Assembly: GCA_030065125.1 (NCBI GenBank)
Contig: JASJDM010000016.1
Coordinates: 1 to 52,327 of the forward strand
Length of the DNA stretch: 52,327 nt
Source of the DNA: Lysobacterales bacterium
Lineage (GTDB): Bacteria; Pseudomonadota; Gammaproteobacteria; Xanthomonadales; SZUA-38
Reading direction: 5' to 3'
The notes beneath the pieces are model-generated. The model had not been told where the DNA came from and ran no database searches. It saw nothing but the letters and a program-made list of their open reading frames with translations. The position numbers and the translations under genes are program-made. Numbering within the stretch: the stretch's first letter is position 1; every line of letters begins with the position of its first letter. Shown here one piece after another: positions 37,017 to 47,568 of the stretch.

Positions 37017-38381
37017 TCATACGGTCAGCAGCAGGTACTCCCGCTCCCAGGAGCTGATCACTCGGAAAAACGTTTCGTGTTCCTTGCGCTTGATGCCGAC
37101 GTAGGCCTTGATGAAGTCTTCGCCCAGCAGCCCATGCAGCGCGGTCTGCCCCTCCAGCATGGACAGGGAATTCTCCAGAGCCGCCGGCAGGGACCCGGGT
37201 TCTTCATAAGCACTGCCTTCAAGTGGGGGTGTCGGCTCCAGTTTTTCACGAATGCCCAGCAATCCGCAGGCCAGGCTGGCCGCGAATGCCAGATAGGGGT
37301 TTGCATCGGATCCGGCGAAGCGGGATTCCACCCGGGTTGCCTGCGGGCTGGAGATGGGGACCCGCAAACCCGCCGTGCGGTTATCGATGCCCCAGTGTAC
37401 GTTCATGGGCGCACCGTCACCGTGGGCAATGCGCCGATAGCTGTTGACGTTAGGCGCGTAAAACAGCATCGCGTCGGCCGTGTATTTCTGCAGGCCGCCG
37501 ATGTAGTGGCGCATGGTTTCGGAGATGCTGTGCTCGCCGTCCGCCTGGAACACATTGCGGCCGGATTCGATATCGTTCATCGACTGGTGTACGTGCATGC
37601 TGCTGCCCGGCTCGTTTTCCATGGGCTTGGCCAGGAAGGTGGCATAGACATCGTGCCGCATGGCGACTTCACGCATCATGCGCTTGAACAGAAACACCTG
37701 GTCGGCCCGGCTCAGTGCGTCGGAATGATCGAAGTTGACCTCCATCTGGGCGGCGCCGGATTCGTGAATCAGGGTATCGACATCAAGATCCATGGCCTCA
37801 CAGAAATCGTACATCTCTTCGAACAAGGGGTCGAACTCATTCACCGCGTCGATGGAGTAGGACTGGCGCGCGCGCTCAGGCCGGCCGGAGCGCCCGATGG
37901 GTGGCTGCAGCGGTACGTCGGCATCGGTGTTTTTCTTGACCAGGTAAAACTCAAGTTCCGGCGCCACGATGGGTTCCAGGCCTTCGGCGTGGTACTGGTC
38001 CAGTACGCCGCGCAGGACATTTCGGGGCGCCAGCGGGTGAGGGTTGCCGGCGGCATCAACGGCGTCGTGGATGATCTGGACGGTAGGTTCCGCCACCCAG
38101 GGCACCATGCAGGTGGTGTTGGCGTCCGGACGCAGGTACAGGTCTATGTCCCGGGCGTCCATCAACTCATCATAGACCTCGTCGTCCGGCCAGTCTCCGG
38201 TGACTGTTTGCAGGAGAATGGCCTCAGGCAAACGCACCCGGTCATCGTCAAAAAACCGGTAGGCCGGGATGATCTTGCCCCGGGCATTGCCGGTCATGTC
38301 GGGCAACAGGACCTCCACCTCGGTGATCCGGTGGTCTTTCAGCCACTGCTGCAGGCCCTGCTTGGACGATTTTTCGCTCAT
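37017..38381 (-). CDS. puuA: Gamma-glutamylpolyamine synthetase (glutamine synthetase family)
   Basis: Glutamine-synthetase-fold ligase of 454 residues (E. coli PuuA has 472). Signatures are VEVLLPDMTGNARGKIIPA near the N-terminus, PELEFYLVKKN (metal Glu residues), ESGAAQMEVNFDHSDAL, GSSMHVHQSM (ATP/metal His), and RVESRFAGSDANPYLAFAASLACGL. PuuA joins glutamate to putrescine as the first step of the Puu pathway; related enzymes act on spermine, spermidine or other amines. It lies 23 bp after the gamma-Glu-GABA hydrolase gene. The pathway genes for the gamma-Glu-putrescine oxidase (puuB) and permease (puuP) are not in the window. Confidence 0.88.
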   Translation of the reverse strand: MSEKSSKQGLQQWLKDHRITEVEVLLPDMTGNARGKIIPAYRFFDDDRVRLPEAILLQTVTGDWPDDEVYDELMDARDIDLYLRPDANTTCMVPWVAEPTVQIIHDAVDAAGNPHPLAPRNVLRGVLDQYHAEGLEPIVAPELEFYLVKKNTDADVPLQPPIGRSGRPERARQSYSIDAVNEFDPLFEEMYDFCEAMDLDVDTLIHESGAAQMEVNFDHSDALSRADQVFLFKRMMREVAMRHDVYATFLAKPMENEPGSSMHVHQSMNDIESGRNVFQADGEHSISETMRHYIGGLQKYTADAMLFYAPNVNSYRRIAHGDGAPMNVHWGIDNRTAGLRVPISSPQATRVESRFAGSDANPYLAFAASLACGLLGIREKLEPTPPLEGSAYEEPGSLPAALENSLSMLEGQTALHGLLGEDFIKAYVGIKRKEHETFFRVISSWEREYLLLTV

Positions 38382-38404
38382 GGTTCCGGTGCCTGGCGGA
38401 CAGT

Positions 38405-39190
38405 TCAGTAATTGGAGGCGCGAAGTGGATTCTGCCGGTGCCGCCAGGCCGCGCGCTCGCGGCAGGCCTTGGCGAACGCAGCCCAGATTGCCGCATAAAA
38501 CGGGGAATCAGATGGCTTCCATTCCGGGTGCCACTGCACCCCCAGCGCAAACGTCCTGGCGCCCAGGATGGAGAATGCCTCCACCAGCCCGTCCGCTGCC
38601 GTGGCTTCTACCCGGAGGCCCTCGCCGAGCCGGTCCACGCCCTGCCAGTGCACGCTGTTGACCTCCGGTTCCGGATCGTCGAACAGTGCCTGCAGCACCC
38701 CACCCGGCGCAATGGACACCGTGTGGGCAGGTCCGTACTGGACCTCAATCGGATCGTCGGGGTTTTCCCGATGATCATTCAGCCCGGCCACCTGGTGAAC
38801 CTTCTGATGTATGGTCCCACCCCTGGCCACGTTGATGGACTGGAATCCCCGGCAGATTCCGAAAAGGGGGATTCCGAGTTCGACGGTCGCATCAATCAGG
38901 TTCAGATCCACATGGTCCCGATCCGGATCCAGCAGGCTGTCGGGGTCCGGCGCTTCGCCACCGTAGTGGTGGGGCTCGATGTTGGAGTAGGAGCCTGGCA
39001 GCACAACCCCGTCCAGGATGCTGAGGACCTCCAGCAGATCCACTTCTCTGGAAACCGGCGGAATCAGCACCGGTATACCCCCGGCGCCCTCGATCACGGA
39101 GCGGATGTATTTCTCACCCACGCAGTGATAAACATGGGGATCGATCAGCTTGCTGTCAGCAGTCAGTCCAATGATGGGTTTAAAACTCAC
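38405..39190 (-). CDS. puuD: Gamma-glutamyl-gamma-aminobutyrate hydrolase (peptidase C26)
   Basis: Class I glutamine-amidotransferase-like hydrolase of 261 residues. The triad is Cys113 in FGICRGFQSIN, His221 and Glu223 in GVQWHPEWKPS. Other family stretches are GGIPVLIPP, LDGVVLPGSYSNIEPHHYGG and LNDHRENPDDPIEVQYGPAHTV. It releases GABA from gamma-Glu-GABA at the end of the Puu pathway. The start codon is GTG. It precedes puuA on the same strand. It is unrelated to the urate hydroxylase that shares the symbol. Confidence 0.9.
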   Translation of the reverse strand: MSFKPIIGLTADSKLIDPHVYHCVGEKYIRSVIEGAGGIPVLIPPVSREVDLLEVLSILDGVVLPGSYSNIEPHHYGGEAPDPDSLLDPDRDHVDLNLIDATVELGIPLFGICRGFQSINVARGGTIHQKVHQVAGLNDHRENPDDPIEVQYGPAHTVSIAPGGVLQALFDDPEPEVNSVHWQGVDRLGEGLRVEATAADGLVEAFSILGARTFALGVQWHPEWKPSDSPFYAAIWAAFAKACRERAAWRHRQNPLRASNY

Positions 39191-39280
39191 AGTGCGGCCT
39201 CTGCGCTTGTTTCACACGCCTGATTGTCAACCCAACGCCCCGGTCTTTACAACAGTGCGCCGGCCGGCGCACTCCTTAAA

Positions 39281-39900
39281 ATCGTCATCCCGGACCCCGA
39301 TCCGGGATCCATCAGCATGAATGGTCTCAAAGGACTCAAACGGCCGCAGTGGCAAAGAACAACGCCCCCGGTCAGCACCACACTCCCATCCATAGCACAA
39401 GCCTTCGGAACTTCAGATGGATCCTGAAACAAGTTCAGGATGACGGGTGGAAGGGACCCCGATCCGGGATCCATCAGCATAAATGGTCTCAAAGGACTCA
39501 AACGGCCGCAGTGGCAAAGAACAACGCCCCCGGTCAGCACCACACTCCCATCCAAAGCGAAAGGCTTCAAAACCTCAGATGGATCCTGAATTGAGACAAC
39601 CGCCCGGAGGGCTCATCCGAGTGTCATCCCGGACCTGATCCGGGATCGAGTTCAGGATGACGGAGGGGAGGACCCCGATCCGGGATCCATCTGAATGCCC
39701 GAAGTTGCCTTCGTTGATGACTGCAACGCCCAGGAGCAAAGACATTGTCAGTCGGCCCTCTCCGCCACCTGCGTGTTTGATCGAAGCCTACGATCAGACC
39801 ACTGCCTGGAACATAGGGACACAGACCCCACTCTCAGATGGATCCTGAATCAAGTTCAGGATGACGGGAGCGGGGACCCCGATCCGGGATGGCCGCAATG
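39281..39900. repeat. Non-coding cluster of REP-like palindromes
   Basis: The 770-bp interval 39191-39960 has no convincing gene. It holds two recurring palindromic modules. Module A is CCCGGAccccgaTCCGGG or part of it, near 39289, 39456, 39629, 39672 and 39876. Module B is ATCCTGAAACAAGTTCAGGAT, at 39421-39441, with a variant at 39842-39862 and half-copies near 39583 and 39649. Modules are joined by GGATCCATC and GATGACGG. Similar intergenic palindromes are scattered through many proteobacterial genomes. Confidence 0.8.
39292..39595 (+). repeat. Tandem duplication with 162-bp period
   Basis: 39292-39392 and 39454-39554 are 101-bp direct repeats differing at one visible base (agcatgaatgg versus agcataaatgg). 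Similarity then continues more weakly (CAGATGGATCCTGAA in both). The near identity points to a recent duplication within the REP cluster. Confidence 0.85.
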
Positions 39901-39948
39901 GGGACAGTTTACTTAACTCGAGCATGCTCGAATTAAGTAAACTGTCCC
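39901..39948. repeat. 48-bp near-perfect inverted repeat
   Basis: Arm GGGACAGTTTACTTAA (39901-39916) matches TTAAGTAAACTGTCCC (39933-39948). The centre TCGAGCATGCTCGA (39918-39931) is itself a palindrome, leaving one mismatch in 24 pairs. There is no T-run, so it is not a standard terminator. The GGGACAG ends resemble REP sequences mobilised by RAYT (TnpA-REP) transposases. It lies 12 bp past the 3' end of the pyrimidine operon. Confidence 0.85.
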
Positions 39949-39960
39949 TTGCCCCTCCGC

Positions 39961-40407
39961 CTAGGGCGGCTCCCCAATATCCTCATTCCACAGTTCCGGC
40001 CGCGCGCGGATAAAGTCATCCATCATGGCTTTGCACTCCGCCGAATCCAGGTCGATGACCTCAATGCCTTGCTCCCGCAGCCAGTCTATTCCACCGTGAA
40101 ACGTCCGGGACTCACCCACCACGACGGTCGGGATGTTGAATTGCCGCACCAGTCCACTGCAGTACCAGCAGGGTGCCAGGGTGGTGACCATGATCTTGTC
40201 ACGGTAGCTGGTCTGGCGTCCGGCCTTGCGGAAGGCGTCGGTTTCGCCGTGGATGGAGGGATCATCTTCCTGGACACGCCGGTTGTGGCCCCGTCCCAGC
40301 ACGTTTCCGTCTCGATCACACAGGGCGGCGCCGATGGGTATGCCGCCTTCCGCCAGGCCCAGGCGGGCTTCTTCGATGGCCACCGCCAGCATGGCTTCAT
40401 AATCCAT
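39961..40407 (-). CDS. Cytosine deaminase, fungal Fcy1-like
   Basis: Zinc nucleobase deaminase of 148 residues in the CDA/CMP-deaminase fold. Zinc and proton-relay residues are His53 and Glu55 in SIHGETDAF and Cys80, Cys83 in TTLAPCWYC. The early GGIPIGAALCDRDGNVLGRGHN and the C-terminal DDFIRARPELWNEDIGE closely follow yeast cytosine deaminase, including the Trp140 and Asp143 positions that close over cytosine in Fcy1. ATG 40407 is chosen for GGAG 7 nt upstream. It overlaps the 3' end of the RutR-like gene and is the last gene of the pyrimidine operon, where uracil production fits. Bacterial cytosine deaminases are usually the unrelated CodA amidohydrolases. Confidence 0.87.
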   Translation of the reverse strand: MDYEAMLAVAIEEARLGLAEGGIPIGAALCDRDGNVLGRGHNRRVQEDDPSIHGETDAFRKAGRQTSYRDKIMVTTLAPCWYCSGLVRQFNIPTVVVGESRTFHGGIDWLREQGIEVIDLDSAECKAMMDDFIRARPELWNEDIGEPP

Positions 40408-41092
40408 GGTTTCGCTCCAGTATCCGGCGTGAATGCGCACGGCGCTGTATCGGTCTTCGCTGGCCCCCGCGGTCCACCCCAGCGCTTCCCAGCACCAGCC
40501 GAACCACCTGCCGGGTCTTGGCGCGGTACTCGCCGTCGCTGATGGCCTTGCCGTCATTGAGAATCTGCATCTGCTTTTCGAAGTCGGCGTAGTGCTGTGT
40601 AGCCGCCCAGATCATGTACAGCAGCGCCCGTGGATTCACCGGTGCCATCTGCCCGTTGCGGATCCAGCGTTGGATGATGCGCTCGCGCTGTTTCAGCCAG
40701 TCTTTCAGGGTTGTACCCAGGAACTTCTGTATAACCGGGGCACCTCCCATGATTTCCTTGGCCCAGACTCTGGAGCCGTAGGGCCGTTTACGGGAGAAGG
40801 CCATCTTGGCAGTGACGTAGTTTTCCAGTGCCTCAGCCGGGTCGTCAGACTGGTCAAATGCCGTTGCCGCGGACATCCAGTCGTCCAGCACGGCCTCCAG
40901 CACCCGCCGGTAGAGGTTCGCCTTGGTCTTGAAGTAGTAGTGCACGTTGGCCTTGGGCAAATGGGCCTCGGCCGCGATTCGCTCGGTGGTAGCACCGCGA
41001 TAGCCGTGCTGGGCGAATATCCTTTCAGCCGCAGCAAGTATTCGGGACTCGTTGGCCTCCCGGATCTCCAGCTTGCGGGCCGAACGCGGCAT
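40397..41092 (-). CDS. RutR-like TetR-family regulator of pyrimidine catabolism
   Basis: Regulator of 231 residues. The N-terminal HTH (ILAAAERIFAQHGYRGATTERIAAEAHLPKANVHYYF) is followed by a YcdC/RutR-type C-terminal domain, with LLYMIWAATQHYADF closely matching the E. coli RutR signature. RutR binds uracil and controls pyrimidine use and carAB. ATG 41092 shares a base with the preA stop (TGATG); longer starts run back into preA. A sequence very like the E. coli RutR box lies in the operon promoter at 48908-48923, so autoregulation with uracil or a related base as inducer is likely. Confidence 0.88.
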   Translation of the reverse strand: MPRSARKLEIREANESRILAAAERIFAQHGYRGATTERIAAEAHLPKANVHYYFKTKANLYRRVLEAVLDDWMSAATAFDQSDDPAEALENYVTAKMAFSRKRPYGSRVWAKEIMGGAPVIQKFLGTTLKDWLKQRERIIQRWIRNGQMAPVNPRALLYMIWAATQHYADFEKQMQILNDGKAISDGEYRAKTRQVVRLVLGSAGVDRGGQRRPIQRRAHSRRILERNHGL

Positions 41093-42390
41093 CAGGAGTT
41101 GCACATGGGATTGTTTGGGTGTTCGGTCCAGTTCCGTTTTTCGCTCGTGATCTTCTGGCCGGTGCGCGGGTCTACCCCACTGGTCATGGGCCGCATGGTG
41201 ATACAGCCATCCACCGGGCAGACGCTGGTACACAGGTTGCAGCCCACGCACTCCGCGTCGTTCACCTCAAACCGGCGTACCCCGTTCACCGTGTGGCTGA
41301 TGGCCTGGTGGGAGGTGTCTTCGCACACCACGTGGCAGCGGCCGCAGCTGATGCACAGGTCCTGGTCGATGTGGGCCTTTTCCACGTAGTTCAGGTTCAG
41401 GTACTGCCAGTCGGTGACGCTTGGCACCGCTTTGCCGACCAGGTCGCTGACCGAAGCCATGCCCTTGTCGTCCAGGAAATCACTCAGGCCCTGGACAAGG
41501 TCATCGATAATTTTGAAGCCGTACACCATAGCTGCCGTGCAGACCTGCACGTTGCTGGCCCCCAGGGCCAGGAAGTCCACGGCGTCGCGCCAGTCGGTGA
41601 TGCCGCCAATACCGGAGACAGGCAATCCCGCCGTTTCGGGGTTACGGGCGATCTCCGCCACCATGTTAAGGGCGATGGGCTTCACCGCCGGGCCACAGTA
41701 GCCGCCATGAGTGCCCTGCCCGTCGGTTGCCGGCCACATGGTCAGGGTGTCGTAGTCCACCCGCATGATGGAGTTGATGGTGTTGATCAGGGACACGCCG
41801 TCGGCGCCCCCCGCCCGGGCCGCCCGGGCCGGGGGAACGATGTTGGTCACGTTGGGTGTCAGCTTGATGATGACCGGGGTGCGCGCGTGCTTCTTGGCCC
41901 ATTCGGTGGCCATCTGGATGTACTCCGGCACCTGGCCCACGGCCGAGCCCATGCCGCGCTCAGACATGCCGTGGGGACAGCCAAAGTTCAGCTCCACGCC
42001 GTCACAGCCCGTGTCCTCGATCATGGGCAGGTACTGGGCCCAGGTCTGTTCGTTCATGGGCAGCATCAACGACACCACCAGGGCCCGGTCCGGCCAGTCC
42101 CGCTTGACCTGACGGATCTCGTCCAGGTTCACCTGCAGGGGCCGGTCCGTGATCAGCTCAATGTTGTTGAAGCCAATGACCCGTCGCTCGTTGCTGTGGA
42201 TGGCGCCATAACGCGGCCCGCTGACGTTGACGATGGGTGGATCTTCACCCAGGGTCTTCCAGACTGCACCGCCCCACCCGGCTTCAAAGGCCCGGTTGAC
42301 GTTGTACGCCTTGTCGGTCGGGGGCGCTGAAGCCAGCCAGAACGGGTTGGGAGAGGTAATGCCAAGAAATGTGCTGTTCAGGTCAGCCAT
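41092..42390 (-). CDS. preA: NAD-dependent dihydropyrimidine dehydrogenase, subunit PreA
   Basis: Catalytic FMN/Fe-S subunit of 432 residues. The TIM-barrel dihydroorotate-dehydrogenase-like domain has NPFWLASAPPTDKAYNVNRAFEAGWGG, GVELNFGCPHGMSERGMGSA (active-site Cys region), VIIKLTPNVTNI and GIGGITDWRDAVDFLALGAS. The C-terminal ferredoxin domain has two 4Fe-4S motifs, CISCGRCHVVCED and CVGCNLCTSVCP. With PreT it reduces uracil and thymine to the 5,6-dihydro bases. It overlaps preT by 8 bp. Confidence 0.95.
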   Translation of the reverse strand: MADLNSTFLGITSPNPFWLASAPPTDKAYNVNRAFEAGWGGAVWKTLGEDPPIVNVSGPRYGAIHSNERRVIGFNNIELITDRPLQVNLDEIRQVKRDWPDRALVVSLMLPMNEQTWAQYLPMIEDTGCDGVELNFGCPHGMSERGMGSAVGQVPEYIQMATEWAKKHARTPVIIKLTPNVTNIVPPARAARAGGADGVSLINTINSIMRVDYDTLTMWPATDGQGTHGGYCGPAVKPIALNMVAEIARNPETAGLPVSGIGGITDWRDAVDFLALGASNVQVCTAAMVYGFKIIDDLVQGLSDFLDDKGMASVSDLVGKAVPSVTDWQYLNLNYVEKAHIDQDLCISCGRCHVVCEDTSHQAISHTVNGVRRFEVNDAECVGCNLCTSVCPVDGCITMRPMTSGVDPRTGQKITSEKRNWTEHPNNPMCNS

Positions 42391-43729
42391 GGTTCTGCCT
42401 CAGGTAATCATCGATGGAATGGGCGGCCAGCTTGCCGTCCTGCACCGCGGAAACGGTCAGATCCTCGCCGCCTGCGACGCAGTCGCCGCCGGCCCAGATT
42501 CGCTGGTGAGAGGTTCGTCGCTGGTCGTCGACCTTGATTCGGTTGCGCTCGGTGGCCAACGCGTCCCTGGCGTCGGCCAGCTGGTTCCAGTGGAGCTGCT
42601 GACCAATGGCCTTGAACACGACATCGGCCGGCAGGGTGACGGTTTCGCCGCTGGGCTCAGGAGACCCGTCAGGCCCCAGCCGGGTCCGATCCATGAGCAT
42701 GCCGGCCACCCGGTTGTCCGTGACCTGCAGCTCCCGGGGTGACAGCCAGTGCCGGATGACCACCCCCTGGGTCCTGGCATAGTCCTGCTCATGCCGGCTG
42801 GCATTCATCTGCTCCGGGCCGCGCCGGTACGCAATGGTTACCTGCCCCGCACCCAGTTTTCTGCTCTGGACCGCCACGTCGATGGCGGTCATTCCGCCAC
42901 CGATAACCAGCACGTTCTGTCCCACCGCAAGCTCGCCAAGGTCGTCCGCCTGGCGCAGCTCGGCAATGTACTCCACCGCGTCCACCACACCCGCGGTATC
43001 CTCGCCGTCCAGCCCCAGGTTGTTGACATCGCCAAGTCCCACCCCCAGGAAAACCGCGTCATAGTTGCCCAGCAGGTGGTCCAGGGTGAGGTCTCCGCCC
43101 AGGCGTCCCGGTTGGCGCTCGATGCCGCCCACATCCAGGATGTACTGCACTTCACGCTGTGCAAATTCATCGACTGTTTTATAGGCGGCAATACCGTATT
43201 CATTTAATCCGCCCAGCTTTTCCTGGCCGTCGAACAGGTCCACCCGGTGGCCCAGGGTGGAGAGGCGGTGGGCACAGGACAATCCTGCCGGACCGGCGCC
43301 AACCACGGCCACCCTCCTGCCGCTGTCAGCCTTCCTGGGAAACAGTTGTTTGCCGGACTGGATGACCGGGTCGGTGGCATATCTCTGCAGCAGGCCGATG
43401 ACCACCGGCTTGTCCTCGTGGGTATTACGGACGCAGTCCTGCTCACACAGCACCTCGGTGGGACAAACCCGGGCGCACATGCCGCCCATGATGTTTGCAC
43501 TCAGAATGGTCCGGGCCGACCCGCGGATATTGTCGCTGCGAATCTGCTGGATAAACCCGGGGATGTCGATGTCGGTAGGACAGGCCGCAGTGCAGGGCGC
43601 GTCGTAGCAGAAGTAGCACCGGTCCGCCTCGATCAGCGCTTCCGACCGCGACAGGGGTGGGTGTATGTCGGAGAAGTTTTCCTCCAGCTCCGACTGGCTC
43701 AACGGCGAACCGGGCAGGTGCGTGGCCAT
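42383..43729 (-). CDS. preT: NAD-dependent dihydropyrimidine dehydrogenase, subunit PreT
   Basis: FAD/Fe-S electron-entry subunit of 448 residues, GltD-like. The N-terminal cluster-binding segment has RCYFCYDAPCTAACPTDIDIPGFI and CARVCPTEVLCEQDC. Dinucleotide-binding motifs are VAVVGAGPAGLSCAHRLSTLGH for FAD and VLVIGGGMTAIDVAVQSRKLGA for NAD. The C-terminal IWAGGDCVAGGEDLTVSAVQDGKLAA closes the FAD site. It delivers electrons from NADH to PreA. The ATG lies 2 bp past the hydA stop. Confidence 0.95.
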   Translation of the reverse strand: MATHLPGSPLSQSELEENFSDIHPPLSRSEALIEADRCYFCYDAPCTAACPTDIDIPGFIQQIRSDNIRGSARTILSANIMGGMCARVCPTEVLCEQDCVRNTHEDKPVVIGLLQRYATDPVIQSGKQLFPRKADSGRRVAVVGAGPAGLSCAHRLSTLGHRVDLFDGQEKLGGLNEYGIAAYKTVDEFAQREVQYILDVGGIERQPGRLGGDLTLDHLLGNYDAVFLGVGLGDVNNLGLDGEDTAGVVDAVEYIAELRQADDLGELAVGQNVLVIGGGMTAIDVAVQSRKLGAGQVTIAYRRGPEQMNASRHEQDYARTQGVVIRHWLSPRELQVTDNRVAGMLMDRTRLGPDGSPEPSGETVTLPADVVFKAIGQQLHWNQLADARDALATERNRIKVDDQRRTSHQRIWAGGDCVAGGEDLTVSAVQDGKLAAHSIDDYLRQNHG

Positions 43730-43731
43730 GC

Positions 43732-46651
<2,920 letters not shown>

Positions 46652-46654
46652 CGC

Positions 46655-47527
46655 TCAGCCCTGGACCAGGTCACCGTAGGCTTCGGGCCGACGGTCGCGA
46701 AAAAACTGCCACAGGTTCCGGATCTCCCGTACCATCTCCAGGTCGATCTCGTGGACCAGCAGTTCGTCCTGGTCGTAGCTGGCCTGGGCCTCGATCTGGC
46801 CCCTGGGATTGACGATGTAGCTGGATCCGTAGAACTCGCCCATCCTGTCGGCCCAGGGTTCTTCCTTTCCGACCCGGTTGATGGCGCCGATGAAAACCCC
46901 GTTGGCCGCCGCTGACGCTGGTTGCTCCAGCTCCCACAGGTACTTGCTGAGGCCAGCCACAGTAGCTGAAGGATTGACGATGTACTCAGCGCCGTTCAGC
47001 GCCAGCGCCCGCCAACCCTCCGGAAAGTGGCGGTCGTAGCAGATGTAGACGCCCAGCTTGAGGTAGGCCGTGTCGAATACGGGATAGCCCAGGTCTCCGG
47101 GCTTGAAAAAGAACTTCTCATAAAACCCGGGATCCACCTGGGGAATATGAGTCTTGCGATATTTGCCCAGGAAGCTGCCGTCAGCGTCGATCACCGCCGC
47201 GGTGTTGTAGTACACCCCGGTCATTTCTTCTTCGTAGATGGGCACCACCATGACCATCTGGTGCTTACGGGCATATTCCCGCATCAGGCTGACCGTATGG
47301 CCATCGGGAATCTTCTCGGCCGCTGCGTACCACTTGCGGTCCTGGCCGGGACAGAAGTAAGGCTGTGTGAAGACCTCCTGGAAGCACAGGACCTGCACAC
47401 CCTGCTCCGCCGCACTTTCGATGTGCGGAATATGGGCTTCGATCATCAGATCCCGGATCTGGCTGGGCTCCATGGAGGTATCCCCCTTGAGCCCCATCTG
47501 AATCAAGCCACATTTCACCTTGGACAT
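46655..47527 (-). CDS. Beta-ureidopropionase (N-carbamoyl-beta-alanine amidohydrolase, nitrilase superfamily)
   Basis: Carbon-nitrogen hydrolase of 290 residues with the catalytic set Glu51 (CFQEVFTQPYF), Lys125 (KYRKTHIPQVD) and Cys163 (YICYDRHFPEGW). The sequence follows eukaryotic/plant-type beta-ureidopropionases and the bacterial nitrilase-type enzymes of reductive pyrimidine pathways. ATG 47527 is chosen for the strong AGGAGGGGAGAAC upstream. It forms beta-alanine, CO2 and ammonia and lies 41 bp after the aminotransferase. Confidence 0.92.
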   Translation of the reverse strand: MSKVKCGLIQMGLKGDTSMEPSQIRDLMIEAHIPHIESAAEQGVQVLCFQEVFTQPYFCPGQDRKWYAAAEKIPDGHTVSLMREYARKHQMVMVVPIYEEEMTGVYYNTAAVIDADGSFLGKYRKTHIPQVDPGFYEKFFFKPGDLGYPVFDTAYLKLGVYICYDRHFPEGWRALALNGAEYIVNPSATVAGLSKYLWELEQPASAAANGVFIGAINRVGKEEPWADRMGEFYGSSYIVNPRGQIEAQASYDQDELLVHEIDLEMVREIRNLWQFFRDRRPEAYGDLVQG

Positions 47528-47568
47528 GTTCTCCCCTCCTTCAACTGTTTCCCAAGCCGATGCGGCCG

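Noticed and set aside
35925..38411. 828-codon open frame on the plus strand
   Set aside because: It is antisense to puuA and the membrane protein gene, spans gene boundaries, and has no recognisable domain or start signal.
39292..39862. CRISPR-like array
   Set aside because: The repeats are palindromic modules of uneven length and spacing with near-identical rather than unique spacers, and no cas gene is present.
39224..39916. Several 60-80 codon frames within the repeat region
   Set aside because: They arise from the direct repeats, read similar peptides twice and lack ribosome-binding sites; the region is treated as non-coding.
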